From: DASTCZ01 sp035308165
GTDB taxonomy: Bacteria; Acidobacteriota; Terriglobia; Acidiferrales; UBA7541
Length of the DNA stretch: 64,000 bases
NCBI GenBank assembly: GCA_035308165.1
Contig: DATGHC010000047.1
Coordinates: forward strand, 7,906-71,905
Reading direction: 5' to 3'
Below are positions 50,836 through 60,627 of this stretch, one piece after another. The notes under the pieces were generated by a model, which was not told where the DNA came from, did not search any database, and saw only the letters and a program-made list of their open reading frames with translations. Both the position numbers and the translations under genes were made by a program. Position 1 is the stretch's first letter, and each line of letters opens with the position of its first letter.

Positions 50836-52761
50836 ATGGTTGGCGGTAAGAGCATTGCCCTCCCAAAACCCAATGTCAGGCGACATTCCATTAACCTCAC
50901 AATTTCAATTGCGGTAGTTACCGCCCTTCTTCTTGCGGCGCCATTCTTGGCCGCGGGGGACGGTCAGAAGAAAGACCAAAAGAAAAAGAAGACTGCCGCA
51001 GACACTTCCAGCGCCACCGTAAAAGGTCTTCCAATCACCGATCTGAACGAATCCGAGGCAATCCTCCACGCACTGAACCGCTTGAGTTACGGTCCGCGTC
51101 CGGGCGATGTGGATCGTGTGCGCCAAATGGGATTGACGAACTGGATTGATCAGCAACTCAATCCCGAATCGATTGATGATTCCGGGATGCAGGCGCGACT
51201 CGATAAGTACCCCACCCTGAAAATGAGTTCCGCGAAGTTGATTAGCGAATTTCCGCAGCCACAGGTTGCCGCCCGCAGACAGGGCATAAGCATTGAGGAA
51301 TACCGGAAGCAGCAGCAAGCCAAGCAACAACAGGTCAATCAGCAGATGGCCGCGATGGCGGACGCACAGAACGGCGAGACCGCTGATGGTTCGGCGGATG
51401 CGGGCGCCCCCGGCAAGATGACCAAGCAAGGATTCAACGGCGGCGATCCCAACAAAAGCCCTCTGGAGTTTTATCAGCAGCTCAAATCGCCACAGCGAGT
51501 AACGGTCGAATTGAGCATGGCCAAAGTGGACCGCGCGATTTACAGCGAACGCCAGCTTTACGAAGAGATGGTGGCTTTCTGGTTTAATCACTTCAACGTA
51601 TTTGCGGGCAAGGGCGCGGATCGGTGGATGCTCACTGCCTATGAGCGCGACACCATCCGCCCCCACGCGCTGGGGAAATTTGAAGACCTGGTAGTCGCCA
51701 CGGCCAAAAGCCCGGCGATGATGTTTTATCTGGACAACTGGCTCAACACCGACCCGAATGCCGAACAGCGAGTGCGGCGGCCGATGTACGTCAGACCATT
51801 TGGCATGCCTCCGCGCCCCGGCCAGCAGCAGCAGAACCAACAGAAGCGCGAATTCGGAATCAACGAGAATTACGGCCGCGAATTAATGGAACTCCACACT
51901 CTGGGGGTGGATGGCGGCTATTCGCAACAGGACGTTATCGAAGTTGCAAAATGCTTTACCGGCTGGACGATTCGCCAGCCACAACAGCAGGGCGATTTCT
52001 TTTACAATGACCTCCTGCACGTTTCAGGGTCCAAAACTGTTTTGGGGCAAACCATCCAAAGCGGTGGAATGAATGAGGGCTTGCAGGTCATTCGCTTGCT
52101 CATGCATGACCCCCATACCGCGCATCACATTTCCTTCCAGATTGCGCAACACTTTGTGAGCGACACGCCGCCTCCCGCGCTGGTGGATCGCATGGCGCAA
52201 ACTTTCACCAGCAGCGATGGCGACATCAAGGCCGTCCTCCACACCATGATTTATTCCCCGGAATTCTGGTCGCGCCAAGCATACGGCGCAAAAATCAAGA
52301 GCCCTTTTGAACTGGTGGTATCCGCCGCGCGTGCCGTCGGGGCGCAGATTGACTTGCCGCTTCCGATGGTTATGTGGGCAGCCAAGATTGGCGAGCCGCT
52401 TTACAATTGCCAGCCTCCCACCGGATACAAAGACACCGCGGAGACCTGGGTAAATACGGGAGCCCTGCTGAACCGGCTGAACTATTCGCTGACCCTGGCG
52501 AGCGGCCGGATGCGCGGCGCGCATGTGGATATCGCCTCGCTCGTTGGCGCGGAGGCCATGCATGATCCACACGAGGCGTTGGATCACGCCATCACCGCGC
52601 TGCTGAACGGAAATATCTCAGCGAATACCCGCTCAACACTCGAAAAGCAGTTGGACGATCCACAAGTCTTGCAGGCAAAACTGGACGACCCCGTCAAACA
52701 GGTGAATATCGGCACCGTGGCGGGATTGGTATTAGGCGCGCCGGAATTCCAGCGCCGTTGA
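50836..52761 (+). CDS. DUF1800 domain protein
   Basis: A 641-residue exported protein. The signal region (NLTISIAVVTALLLAAPFLAAG, about residues 21-42) is followed by a Lys-rich patch. The DUF1800 start reads ILHALNRLSYGPRPGDVDRVRQMGLTNWIDQQLNP, and later come MVAFWFNHFNVFAGKG, ENYGRELMELHTLGVDGGYSQQDVIEVAKCFTGWTI and PFELVVSAARAVGAQ, all typical. A Gln/Ala-rich insert lies at about 155-200. ATG 50836 has GGAGGA five bases upstream, better than in-frame starts at 50773 or 50806. DUF1800 genes are almost always paired with DUF1501, as here. Molecular role unknown. Confidence 0.9.
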   Translation: MVGGKSIALPKPNVRRHSINLTISIAVVTALLLAAPFLAAGDGQKKDQKKKKTAADTSSATVKGLPITDLNESEAILHALNRLSYGPRPGDVDRVRQMGLTNWIDQQLNPESIDDSGMQARLDKYPTLKMSSAKLISEFPQPQVAARRQGISIEEYRKQQQAKQQQVNQQMAAMADAQNGETADGSADAGAPGKMTKQGFNGGDPNKSPLEFYQQLKSPQRVTVELSMAKVDRAIYSERQLYEEMVAFWFNHFNVFAGKGADRWMLTAYERDTIRPHALGKFEDLVVATAKSPAMMFYLDNWLNTDPNAEQRVRRPMYVRPFGMPPRPGQQQQNQQKREFGINENYGRELMELHTLGVDGGYSQQDVIEVAKCFTGWTIRQPQQQGDFFYNDLLHVSGSKTVLGQTIQSGGMNEGLQVIRLLMHDPHTAHHISFQIAQHFVSDTPPPALVDRMAQTFTSSDGDIKAVLHTMIYSPEFWSRQAYGAKIKSPFELVVSAARAVGAQIDLPLPMVMWAAKIGEPLYNCQPPTGYKDTAETWVNTGALLNRLNYSLTLASGRMRGAHVDIASLVGAEAMHDPHEALDHAITALLNGNISANTRSTLEKQLDDPQVLQAKLDDPVKQVNIGTVAGLVLGAPEFQRR

Positions 52762-52858
52762 TTCTATTGCACAGGTCGTGGCTTTAGTAGCGATGGTGCA
52801 GCGTTGGCCAAGGGCTTCAGCCTTGAAGCCAAATGGAGAGTTGGAAGGGAGTAGCAAG

Positions 52859-54112
52859 ATGCGAATCGATCGGCGAGTTTTCATCAAGAATAGCGGCATC
52901 GCCATGCTCGGTCTGAGCACTTTGCCCGCGTTCCTCAAGCGAGCCGTCGCGGCCACAGGCATGCCCAACAAGAAAAAACTGGTCGTGCTCTTTCAGAGAG
53001 GCGCGGCCGACGGTCTCAACATCGTCGTACCCTTCGGCGAGCAGAATTACTACCGCATCCGCCCCAGCATCGCCATTCCCGCGCCCAAGCAGGGTGGAGA
53101 CTTGGCTGCGATCGATTTGGATGGATTCTTCGGCCTTCACCCGTCTCTTGCCCCGCTGTCGCCCCTATTTCATAACGGTCAGCTGGCCATTGTTCACGCC
53201 GCTGGCTCGCCCGACACAACTCGCTCTCACTTTGATGCGCAAGACTACATGGAATCCGGCACTCCTGGAGTGAAAGCCACTGACGACGGATGGCTCAATC
53301 GCACCTTGCAGACCACGCCCGATAAAGAGGCCACGCCGTTCCGTGCTGTGGCTCTGGGCGCAAATCTCCCGCGAACCTTGCTCGGCTCGGCTCCAGCGGT
53401 CGCGCTGCCCGACGTAAAACAATTTCAGGTTATGGCCGGCGCAGGTTCGCCGATGATACAAGGCGGCTTCGAGGCCATGTACGCTGAAACGGTGGACACT
53501 GCGCTCCGAGGCACTGGCACCGAGACGTTTGAAGCGATTGACATGCTGAAGAAAGCAAATCCCGCGCAATTTCAGCCTGAAAACGGCGCCGACTATCCAA
53601 AAAACCGATACGGCCAGAGCATCCAGCAAGTGGCGCAGTTGTTGAAGGCCAACATCGGCCTCGAGGTCGCATTCCTCGATACCGGCGGATGGGACAACCA
53701 CGTGAACGAAGGCGGCGTGCAGGGACAGCTCTCCAATCTTCTGCGGGATCTCGGACAGGGGTTAAACGCTTTCCACCAGGACATGGGTGATCGCATGGAA
53801 GACGTCGTGGTCGTCACCATGTCGGAGTTTGGCCGCACCGCGCACGAGAATGGGAATCGAGGCACCGATCACGGCCATGCCAACTGTATGTTCGTCATGG
53901 GCGGCGGAGTAAGGGGTGGAAAAGTGTATGGCCGTTGGCCGGGTCTCTCATCCGAGCAGTTGAACGAAGGGCGCGATCTCGCGTTGACCACTGACTTCCG
54001 TTCCGTGCTCGGCGAAATCATTCAGACGCATCTGGGCGCAAGAGACCTGAAAACCGTGTTTCCCGGATTTGAAAACGATCCGCGGAAATTCCCCCATTTA
54101 ATGAAAACCTAG
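52859..54112 (+). CDS. DUF1501 domain protein (Tat-exported)
   Basis: A 417-residue protein with a twin-arginine type signal (RIDRRVFIKNSGIAMLGLSTLP). The DUF1501 alkaline-phosphatase-like domain follows: KLVVLFQRGAADGLNIVVPFG, GFFGLHPSLAPLSPLF, GSPDTTRSHFDAQDYMESG, FLDTGGWDNHVNEGG, VVTMSEFGRTAHENGNRGTDHGHANCMFVMGGGV. The His/Asp residues in WDNH and DHGH fit a sulfatase/phosphatase-like metal site. ATG 52859 starts directly before the signal with GGGAG upstream. Together with the DUF1800 gene it probably forms a secreted two-component system of unknown role. Confidence 0.92.
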   Translation: MRIDRRVFIKNSGIAMLGLSTLPAFLKRAVAATGMPNKKKLVVLFQRGAADGLNIVVPFGEQNYYRIRPSIAIPAPKQGGDLAAIDLDGFFGLHPSLAPLSPLFHNGQLAIVHAAGSPDTTRSHFDAQDYMESGTPGVKATDDGWLNRTLQTTPDKEATPFRAVALGANLPRTLLGSAPAVALPDVKQFQVMAGAGSPMIQGGFEAMYAETVDTALRGTGTETFEAIDMLKKANPAQFQPENGADYPKNRYGQSIQQVAQLLKANIGLEVAFLDTGGWDNHVNEGGVQGQLSNLLRDLGQGLNAFHQDMGDRMEDVVVVTMSEFGRTAHENGNRGTDHGHANCMFVMGGGVRGGKVYGRWPGLSSEQLNEGRDLALTTDFRSVLGEIIQTHLGARDLKTVFPGFENDPRKFPHLMKT

Positions 54113-54320
54113 CCTTTTGAACAATCAAACCAAGTCAGACGCGGGGCAGCGCTAGCTGGTCGCGTCGTCCCTTTTAGTTTCGAATTCCTCGCACCACACC
54201 GAATTTCACAGCTCAAGTCATTGCAATCTTCCCGCCGATTGCATATGTTCTCTCCGTCCGGAACAACATGGGTACGGCTTTCAGAAAGCTTCAGTAGGTG
54301 CGCGCTGAGGCGGGTGAGGC

Positions 54321-57300
54321 ATGATGAAAAACTTTTTTTGCCGTGTGATGATGATCTTGCTGGGTCTCCTTTTCATTTCCGCCGGCAATTCTGTGCAAGC
54401 GCAAGGCACGCCGCCCCCCAAGACGAAGGCTGCAGCGGCGGTCCCGGCAAAAACACCGGCCGACCGAGGGGTGACAGCCGCTGCCCGCCCCGACCTCACC
54501 AAGCAGCCGACGCTCTATGTGGTCAGCTACGCGCATCTGGACACCGAGTGGCGGTGGGAATATCCGCAGGTTATCCAGGAATATCTCACCAAAACTATGC
54601 GCAATAATTTCGCGCTGTTTGATAAATATCCGCACTACATCTTTAACTTCACCGGCGCGAACCGCTATATGTTTATGAAGGAATACAATCCCGCGGATTA
54701 CGCGCGCCTCAAGCAGTACGTTGCCGCGGGCCGTTGGTTTCCGGCGGGCTCGTCCATCGAGGAGAGCGATGTGAATTCGCCCTCGGCCGAGTCGATTTTT
54801 CGCCAAATCCTGTACGGCAACAAATTCTTCCGCCACGAATTTGGCAAGGCCAGCGCGGAATATATGCTCCCGGATTGCTTCGGATTTCCCGCGTCGTTGC
54901 CAAGCATTTTGGCTCATGCGGGTATCAAGGGCTTCTCCACTCAGAAACTTTCCGCGGTTTGGCAGCCGGCGCCTCGCGTCGGCGGACCTGATTCACCTGA
55001 ACAAACTCCATCGGGAATTCCGTATAACGTCGGCCTGTGGGAAGGACCCGACGGAAAAACGATTATCGCCGCGCTCAACCCGGGCGGGTACGGAACGCAG
55101 GTTTATTCCGACCTCAGCAAGAACAATACGCCTCCCTCCAATGCGGGAAATGCGGGCGGAGGGTATACCTGGGATTGGCCCGACCGCGTCAATTTGAATG
55201 GAAAGGTCACCGGCCTCTACGCCGATTATCACTACATCGGCACCGGCGATGTGGGCGGCTCGCCCAATGAAAGTTCTGTGAAATTGCTGGAAGCAATCGT
55301 CACCAAGAGTATTGCCTCCATTCCTCCCATACGCTCCGGCGGCCGCGGAGCGCAGCAGCAACCTCCTCCGCAGCCGGGCCCGGCCGTCCGTGTTGGCGAT
55401 GGGCCACTTCACGTTATCTCTGCGAGAGCGGACGAAATGTTCCTGGACATGAAGCCCGATCAGACTTCACGCTTGCCGCGATACAAAGGCGACCTCGAAC
55501 TCATCAATCACTCGGCTGGCTCGATTTCATCACAGGCCTACCACAAGCGCTGGAATCGGCAGAACGAATTGCTGGGCGCAGCTGCGGAAGAAGCGTCCGT
55601 GGCCGCGGCCTGGCTGGGAGGACGCACCTATCCGCAGGACCGCCTGACTCATGCCTGGAGACTTGTACTGGGAGGCCAGTTTCACGACCTCATGGCCGGA
55701 ACCGCCACACCGAAATCGTACGAGTATTCCTGGAATGACGATGTGATTGCTATGAACCAGTTTGCGGGAGTCATCACCAGCGCAACGAGTGCGATTGCCT
55801 CGTCATTGAACACGCAAGCTCAAGGCACACCCATCGTGGTCTTTAATCCACTGAACATTGAGCGCGAGGATGTTGCGGAAGCTGATGTTTCGTTTCCAGG
55901 GGGCGTCCCTAAGTCGATTCGGGTGTTGGGACCGGATGGTAAAGAAGTCCCCGCACAGATTGTGAGCGTAAAGGACAAGGCCGCGAAAATCCTGTTCTTA
56001 GCCAAAATCCCTTCCGTGGGTTACGCCGTTTACGATGTTCAGCCCTCCGAAACCGCGATAGTGGATGCTGAGTCTGCGCTGAAGGTGACCGACTCATCGC
56101 TTGAAAATGCCCGCTACCGGGTGCAGGTGAATTCCGGTGGCGATGTCTCCAGCATTTTCGATAAGAAACTCAGCAAGGAATTGCTTTCCGCTCCGATAAG
56201 GCTTGCCATCATCACGGATAATCCCAAGCAATGGCCGGCATGGAACATGGATTTCGATCAGGAGACCGCGGCGCCCCGAACCTACATCGGCGGCGCGGCA
56301 AAAATCCGTATTGCAGAAAACGGTCCGGTCCGCGTCGCGCTTGAAATATCGCGTGAAGGCGAGGACTCAACATTTGTGCAGACAGTCAGCCTCTCGGCGG
56401 GAGATGCCGGTGACCGGGTGGAGTTCGGTAATGTGATTGATTGGCACGCCAAGGAAGCCAATCTCAAAGCAACGTTTCCGCTGACCGCTACAAACAAAAT
56501 GGCCACCTACAACTGGGATTTGGGCACAATTCAGAGGCCCAACGAGGACGAACGGCAATTTGAAGTAGCTTCGCACCAGTGGATTGACCTCACCGACCAA
56601 AGCGGCACATATGGAGTGACAATCCTCACCGATGACAAGAATGCATCAGACAAGCCTGCGGACAACACGTTGCGCCTGACACTGTTGCGGACGCCAGGCA
56701 CTCGTGGCGGCTACGCCGACCAAGGATCGCAAGATTTGGGCCACCATGAATTTGTGTTCGGCCTCGCTGGACACGAAAGTGACTGGCGCCAGGGCGATAC
56801 CGATTGGCAGGCGTACCGCTTGAACCAGCCGTTGATCGCTTTTGAAACGAGCAGCCACAGCGGATCGCTCGGGAAGAGTTTTTCACTGTTGAAATTCACC
56901 ACTTCCAATCTCCGGGAAATCCCCAACAACCGCGTGCGGCTGTTCGCATTGAAGAAAGCCGAAGAAAGCGATGAGGTGATTGTCCGATTCGTGGATACCA
57001 GCGGCGCGGCTCAATTCCATTTGAATGTGAAATTCGCTGCGCCCGTGATTTCGGCGCGGGAAGTGAACGGACAGGAGTTGCCTATCGGTCCCGGAACTGT
57101 GGCTGGCGGCGCTCTTGTGACTTCGCTCTCTCCAAATCAAATTCGCAGCTACGCAGTAAAGCTCGGCCCCGCGCCCTCAAAGGTTGCGGCATCAATCTCG
57201 AAGCCAGTCACATTGCCGTACGACATTTCGGTGGCCACCCACGATGGCAGAGCGTCCGAAGGAGCGTTCGATTGGCTGCCAAATAATCAGGGCGCGCCCC

Positions 57301-57923
57301 AAGGCAAAGCCCTTCCGGCAGAATTGCTGCCCACGGACATCCCGTTCGCGGGCGTACATTTCAAGCTGGCTCCTGCGGGCACAGGAAAGCCCGATGCGGT
57401 GACCGCCCACGGCCAAACCATCAATTTACCCGAAGGCAAGTTCAACCGCCTGTATATCTTAGCTGCCGCGATTCGCGATCAAAAGAGCACCTTCATCATC
57501 GGAGACAAGCCCGTTGACCTCACGATTCAGGATTGGACAGGGTTTATCGGCCAGTGGGATAACCGCGGTTGGGAATCGCGTCAGGAGCCTATCCAAAGGC
57601 CCGCAGATGCCCCTCCATTGCCCGCTGGTGCGCCCACAATGCGTACCGTGACTGTTTTCTCGGGCCAGATAACTCCGGGCTTCATAAAGCGCGCTGACGT
57701 GGCCTGGTTCTCCTCGCATCGCCACGATTCTGGAGGGGCCAATGAGGCCTACGCCTACTGCTACTTGTATGCCTACGTCCTGGATATTCCTGCGGGTGCG
57801 AAGACGCTGACGTTGCCCGACAATGAGCGAATCCGTATCCTGGCAATCACCGTTTCGAATGAGCCGGCGGAGGTCCATCCTCTGCGACCCCTTTACGACA
57901 CGCTGGAGCATTCGAATCCGTAG
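54321..57923 (+). CDS. Secreted GH38 alpha-mannosidase-like glycoside hydrolase
   Basis: A 1200-residue exported enzyme. The signal peptide is about residues 1-28. The GH38 catalytic domain starts at TLYVVSYAHLDTEWRWEYP (zinc His and Asp in HLD, about 72-74), with SSIEESDVNSPSAESIFRQILYG and the probable nucleophile Asp in YMLPDCFGFPASLPSILAHAGI. The C-terminal half carries beta-sandwich domains (GNVIDWHAKEANLKATFPL, HRHDSGGANEAYAYCYLYAY). It would remove alpha-mannose residues from glycans outside the cytoplasm. The insert GGRGAQQQPPPQPGP near residue 340 is low complexity. Ala/Lys-rich linker after the signal. Confidence 0.9.
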   Translation: MMKNFFCRVMMILLGLLFISAGNSVQAQGTPPPKTKAAAAVPAKTPADRGVTAAARPDLTKQPTLYVVSYAHLDTEWRWEYPQVIQEYLTKTMRNNFALFDKYPHYIFNFTGANRYMFMKEYNPADYARLKQYVAAGRWFPAGSSIEESDVNSPSAESIFRQILYGNKFFRHEFGKASAEYMLPDCFGFPASLPSILAHAGIKGFSTQKLSAVWQPAPRVGGPDSPEQTPSGIPYNVGLWEGPDGKTIIAALNPGGYGTQVYSDLSKNNTPPSNAGNAGGGYTWDWPDRVNLNGKVTGLYADYHYIGTGDVGGSPNESSVKLLEAIVTKSIASIPPIRSGGRGAQQQPPPQPGPAVRVGDGPLHVISARADEMFLDMKPDQTSRLPRYKGDLELINHSAGSISSQAYHKRWNRQNELLGAAAEEASVAAAWLGGRTYPQDRLTHAWRLVLGGQFHDLMAGTATPKSYEYSWNDDVIAMNQFAGVITSATSAIASSLNTQAQGTPIVVFNPLNIEREDVAEADVSFPGGVPKSIRVLGPDGKEVPAQIVSVKDKAAKILFLAKIPSVGYAVYDVQPSETAIVDAESALKVTDSSLENARYRVQVNSGGDVSSIFDKKLSKELLSAPIRLAIITDNPKQWPAWNMDFDQETAAPRTYIGGAAKIRIAENGPVRVALEISREGEDSTFVQTVSLSAGDAGDRVEFGNVIDWHAKEANLKATFPLTATNKMATYNWDLGTIQRPNEDERQFEVASHQWIDLTDQSGTYGVTILTDDKNASDKPADNTLRLTLLRTPGTRGGYADQGSQDLGHHEFVFGLAGHESDWRQGDTDWQAYRLNQPLIAFETSSHSGSLGKSFSLLKFTTSNLREIPNNRVRLFALKKAEESDEVIVRFVDTSGAAQFHLNVKFAAPVISAREVNGQELPIGPGTVAGGALVTSLSPNQIRSYAVKLGPAPSKVAASISKPVTLPYDISVATHDGRASEGAFDWLPNNQGAPQGKALPAELLPTDIPFAGVHFKLAPAGTGKPDAVTAHGQTINLPEGKFNRLYILAAAIRDQKSTFIIGDKPVDLTIQDWTGFIGQWDNRGWESRQEPIQRPADAPPLPAGAPTMRTVTVFSGQITPGFIKRADVAWFSSHRHDSGGANEAYAYCYLYAYVLDIPAGAKTLTLPDNERIRILAITVSNEPAEVHPLRPLYDTLEHSNP

Positions 57924-57954
57924 ACCTCGCAAACCTTCCAGATTGAACATTTGA

Positions 57955-57982
57955 GTGAACCCGCATCTAGGTGCGGATTCAC
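57955..57982 (+). terminator. Hairpin after the GH38 gene
   Basis: GTGAACCCGCA pairs with TGCGGATTCAC around a 6-base loop with a single mismatch, 31 bp after the stop. No immediate T-run, so termination is possible but not certain. Confidence 0.35.
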
Positions 57983-58107
57983 ATCCACTTAAATAATGAC
58001 TTTTTGACGGGTGAAACCGTCCTATAAAAAGTGTGGGATCGTCTGATGCGGAAGTGTGTGAAGTGTCCTCGCGTTGAATTGGCTCGGAGGCAGAGGGGAA
58101 TTCAACA

Positions 58108-60593
58108 ATGCCGATACTAACTTCAATCGAAGTGCTGCTTCAAGACACTCGGTTTGCGTTGCGGCAACTCCGTCGAAGCCCCGCATTCACAGCCGTTGCG
58201 GTATTGACACTGGCGCTGGGGATCGGTGCTAACGCAGCTATTTTCAGCGTGATGAACGCAGTGATCCTGCGGTATCTCCCGGTCCGCGACCCGCAACAGC
58301 TGGTGTACCTGCACACCAGCGATTTCCCCGGAGGTCAGAGCGGATATGGAGACACTTCACTGACAGAGCCCATATTCGAGCAGTTGCGCACGGAACGCGC
58401 TGTCTTCACGGATTTGATGGCCTACGTGCCGCTGGGCTTCAATCGTGTTTCTGTCCGCTACGGCAATGATCCAGAAGAAGCTTGGGCCGACATGGTGAGC
58501 GGGAATTTCTTCACGGGCCTGGGTGTGCGGCCCGAGTTTGGCCGGGTGTTCAACCCGGAAGACGAGAAGACGCACGCGCCCGTCGCCGTAGTAAGTTATG
58601 CCTATTGGAGCACGCGGCTCGGTCATGATTTTGCGGCACTCAGCCAGCCGCTCTATGTCAAAGGTGTTCCATTTACGATTGTCGGCGTTACCCCCCGTGG
58701 ATTTGAAGGTGTCGAGCACAACTTTGCGACGGAAGTCTATATTCCTTTGCAGACGCGTCCGGACCTGAAGCCGTGGGCAAATTCGCCGAATGAAAGGCAT
58801 TCACTATATGGGACGCCAGATTGGTGGTGCCTGCTTGAAATCGGGAGACTGGCGCCCGGCGTAAACATGCAGCAGGCACAACTGCAGCTGAATCCCGTGT
58901 TTCAACGGATCTCCCCAAAGCGAAATCCCACGGACACACCGCCGCACCTCTCGTTGACTGCGGCGCGCGGCATTGAAGGATTGAGGGATGACTACCAGAG
59001 GCCTCTATCCGTATTGATGGGTATGGTGGGACTCGTACTGGTGATCGCCTGCGCGAATGTGGCCATGCTGTTGATGGCCCGCAACGCGGCCCGCCAGCGC
59101 GAATTCAGTTTAAGGATGGCCATCGGCTGCAATCGCGCAAGGCTGTTCCGCCAGCTGCTTACGGAAAGTTTGTTGCTTGTGGGGGCGGGGGCCTTGCTCG
59201 GCTGGCTGTTTGCGATCTGGGCCACTGGTGCGCTCTCCTCATGGTCCGAAATGACTCTGAGCCTGGCGCCTGATCTCCGCGTGTTCCTGTTTGCGCTGGG
59301 AATCTCCTTGATTGCGGCCCTGGCCTTCGGTTTGGCGCCGCTTCCTGGCGTGGTACGCATTCCCGTCGCGCACGTCTTAAAGTCCTCAACGGCAAACAGG
59401 ACCGTGGCAAACTTCGCAGCGGAAAGATTGTTGTCGCGCTTCAAATAGCCGTTTGTTTGGTCTTACTGGTTGGGGCGGGACTTCTGGTGCGGACTCTGCG
59501 CAATCTGGAGAATGTGAATCTCGGCCTGCATATCGACGGGTTGTTCGTGTTTGGAATCGAGCCGCAACAATCGGTTCATTCCGATGCGGAGGCTATTCAC
59601 TTTTTCCAATCGGTCACGGAGCGCCTCCGCGTCCTGCCCGGCGTGGAGTCCTTGACCTTGGCTGCGAACAGGCTAGGCGGAGACGTCAGTAGCAATACCG
59701 GCGCCTACGTGGACGGCGTGCTGCCCAAAGTGGGCAATGGAAGCTTTCCGGGCATGCGTTGGAACGCGGTGGGTCCTGATTTCTTCCATGTACTGGGCGT
59801 TCCCATTCTTTCAGGCAGGGACATCACGGATGCTGATACGGCTACCGGGCCCAAAGCCGTGGTCGTAAATAAGACATTCGCGGACCGTTATCTATCCACT
59901 CAGAACCCAATCGGCCATCATGTCGCGTTTTCGAACGCCGCCGGGTCCAGCCAGTTTGCTATCGTCGGCGTGGTCGCCGATAGCAAATACGTTGGAATCG
60001 AAGAGACACCCCGGCCGATGGCTTATTTTCCTTACACGCAACGCGGCGGCATTGGCCACATGTCCATTGAACTGCGCACGCAAGGTAATCCGGCAGGTTT
60101 GTTGCCGGAAGTGCGCGAGGCAATTCGCGAAATTGCGCCTGAAGTCCCTCTTCTGCACCCCACGACTCAACGCGCGCAGTTTGATGAAACGATTGGGCAA
60201 GAACGATTGATCGCCAGGCTGGCCCTTTTCTTTGGATTGCTCGCCGTGGTGCTGGTGGCCACGGGCTTGTACGGGACGCTGGCCTATCGCGTGAATCGCC
60301 GGACATCCGAAATCGGGGTGCGCATGGCATTGGGCGCGCAGCGCGGTCAGGTGCTGTGGATGGTTCTGCGTGAAAGTTTAGTGGTTTGCCTAGCCGGTGT
60401 GGTGGTTGGACTGCCCGCTGCGTACGCTTGCACGCGGCTTTTGCGATCCATGCTGTTTGGACTTCAGCCCAGCGATCCCCTCAGTTTCGTTGGCGCGCTG
60501 GGTGGGATCATTTTAGTTGCACTTCTGGCGAGCATGATTCCCGCGCGGCGGGCGGCATCTGTTGATCCCATGATCGCGCTGCGAAACGAGTAG
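58108..60593 (+). pseudogene. ADOP/MacB-type ABC transporter permease, split by a frameshift
   Basis: The two frames 58108-59448 and 59457-60593 are pieces of one permease of about 828 codons, the normal length for acidobacterial ADOP proteins. Piece 1 has the DTRFALRQLRRSPAFTAVAVLTLALGIGANAAIFS start, a MacB periplasmic domain and the first FtsX set (LVIACANVAMLLMARNAARQREFSLRMAIG). It then ends in a garbled tail. The right continuation (GKLRSGKIVVALQIAVCLVLLVGAGLLVRTLRN) is already open at 59412 in the other frame, so about one base is missing between roughly 59375 and 59411. Piece 2 has the second MacB domain and FtsX (RRTSEIGVRMALGAQRGQVLWMVLRES). Recent mutation or sequence error; no ATPase gene is adjacent. 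Confidence 0.85.
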
Positions 60594-60627
60594 CACCTCG
60601 CCTGATGTCGAGGCGATTGAATTGACA

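Noticed and set aside
60598..60616. Small hairpin TCGCCT/AGGCGA between the permease and the penicillin acylase gene
   Set aside because: Six-base stem without a T-tract; too weak to call a terminator.
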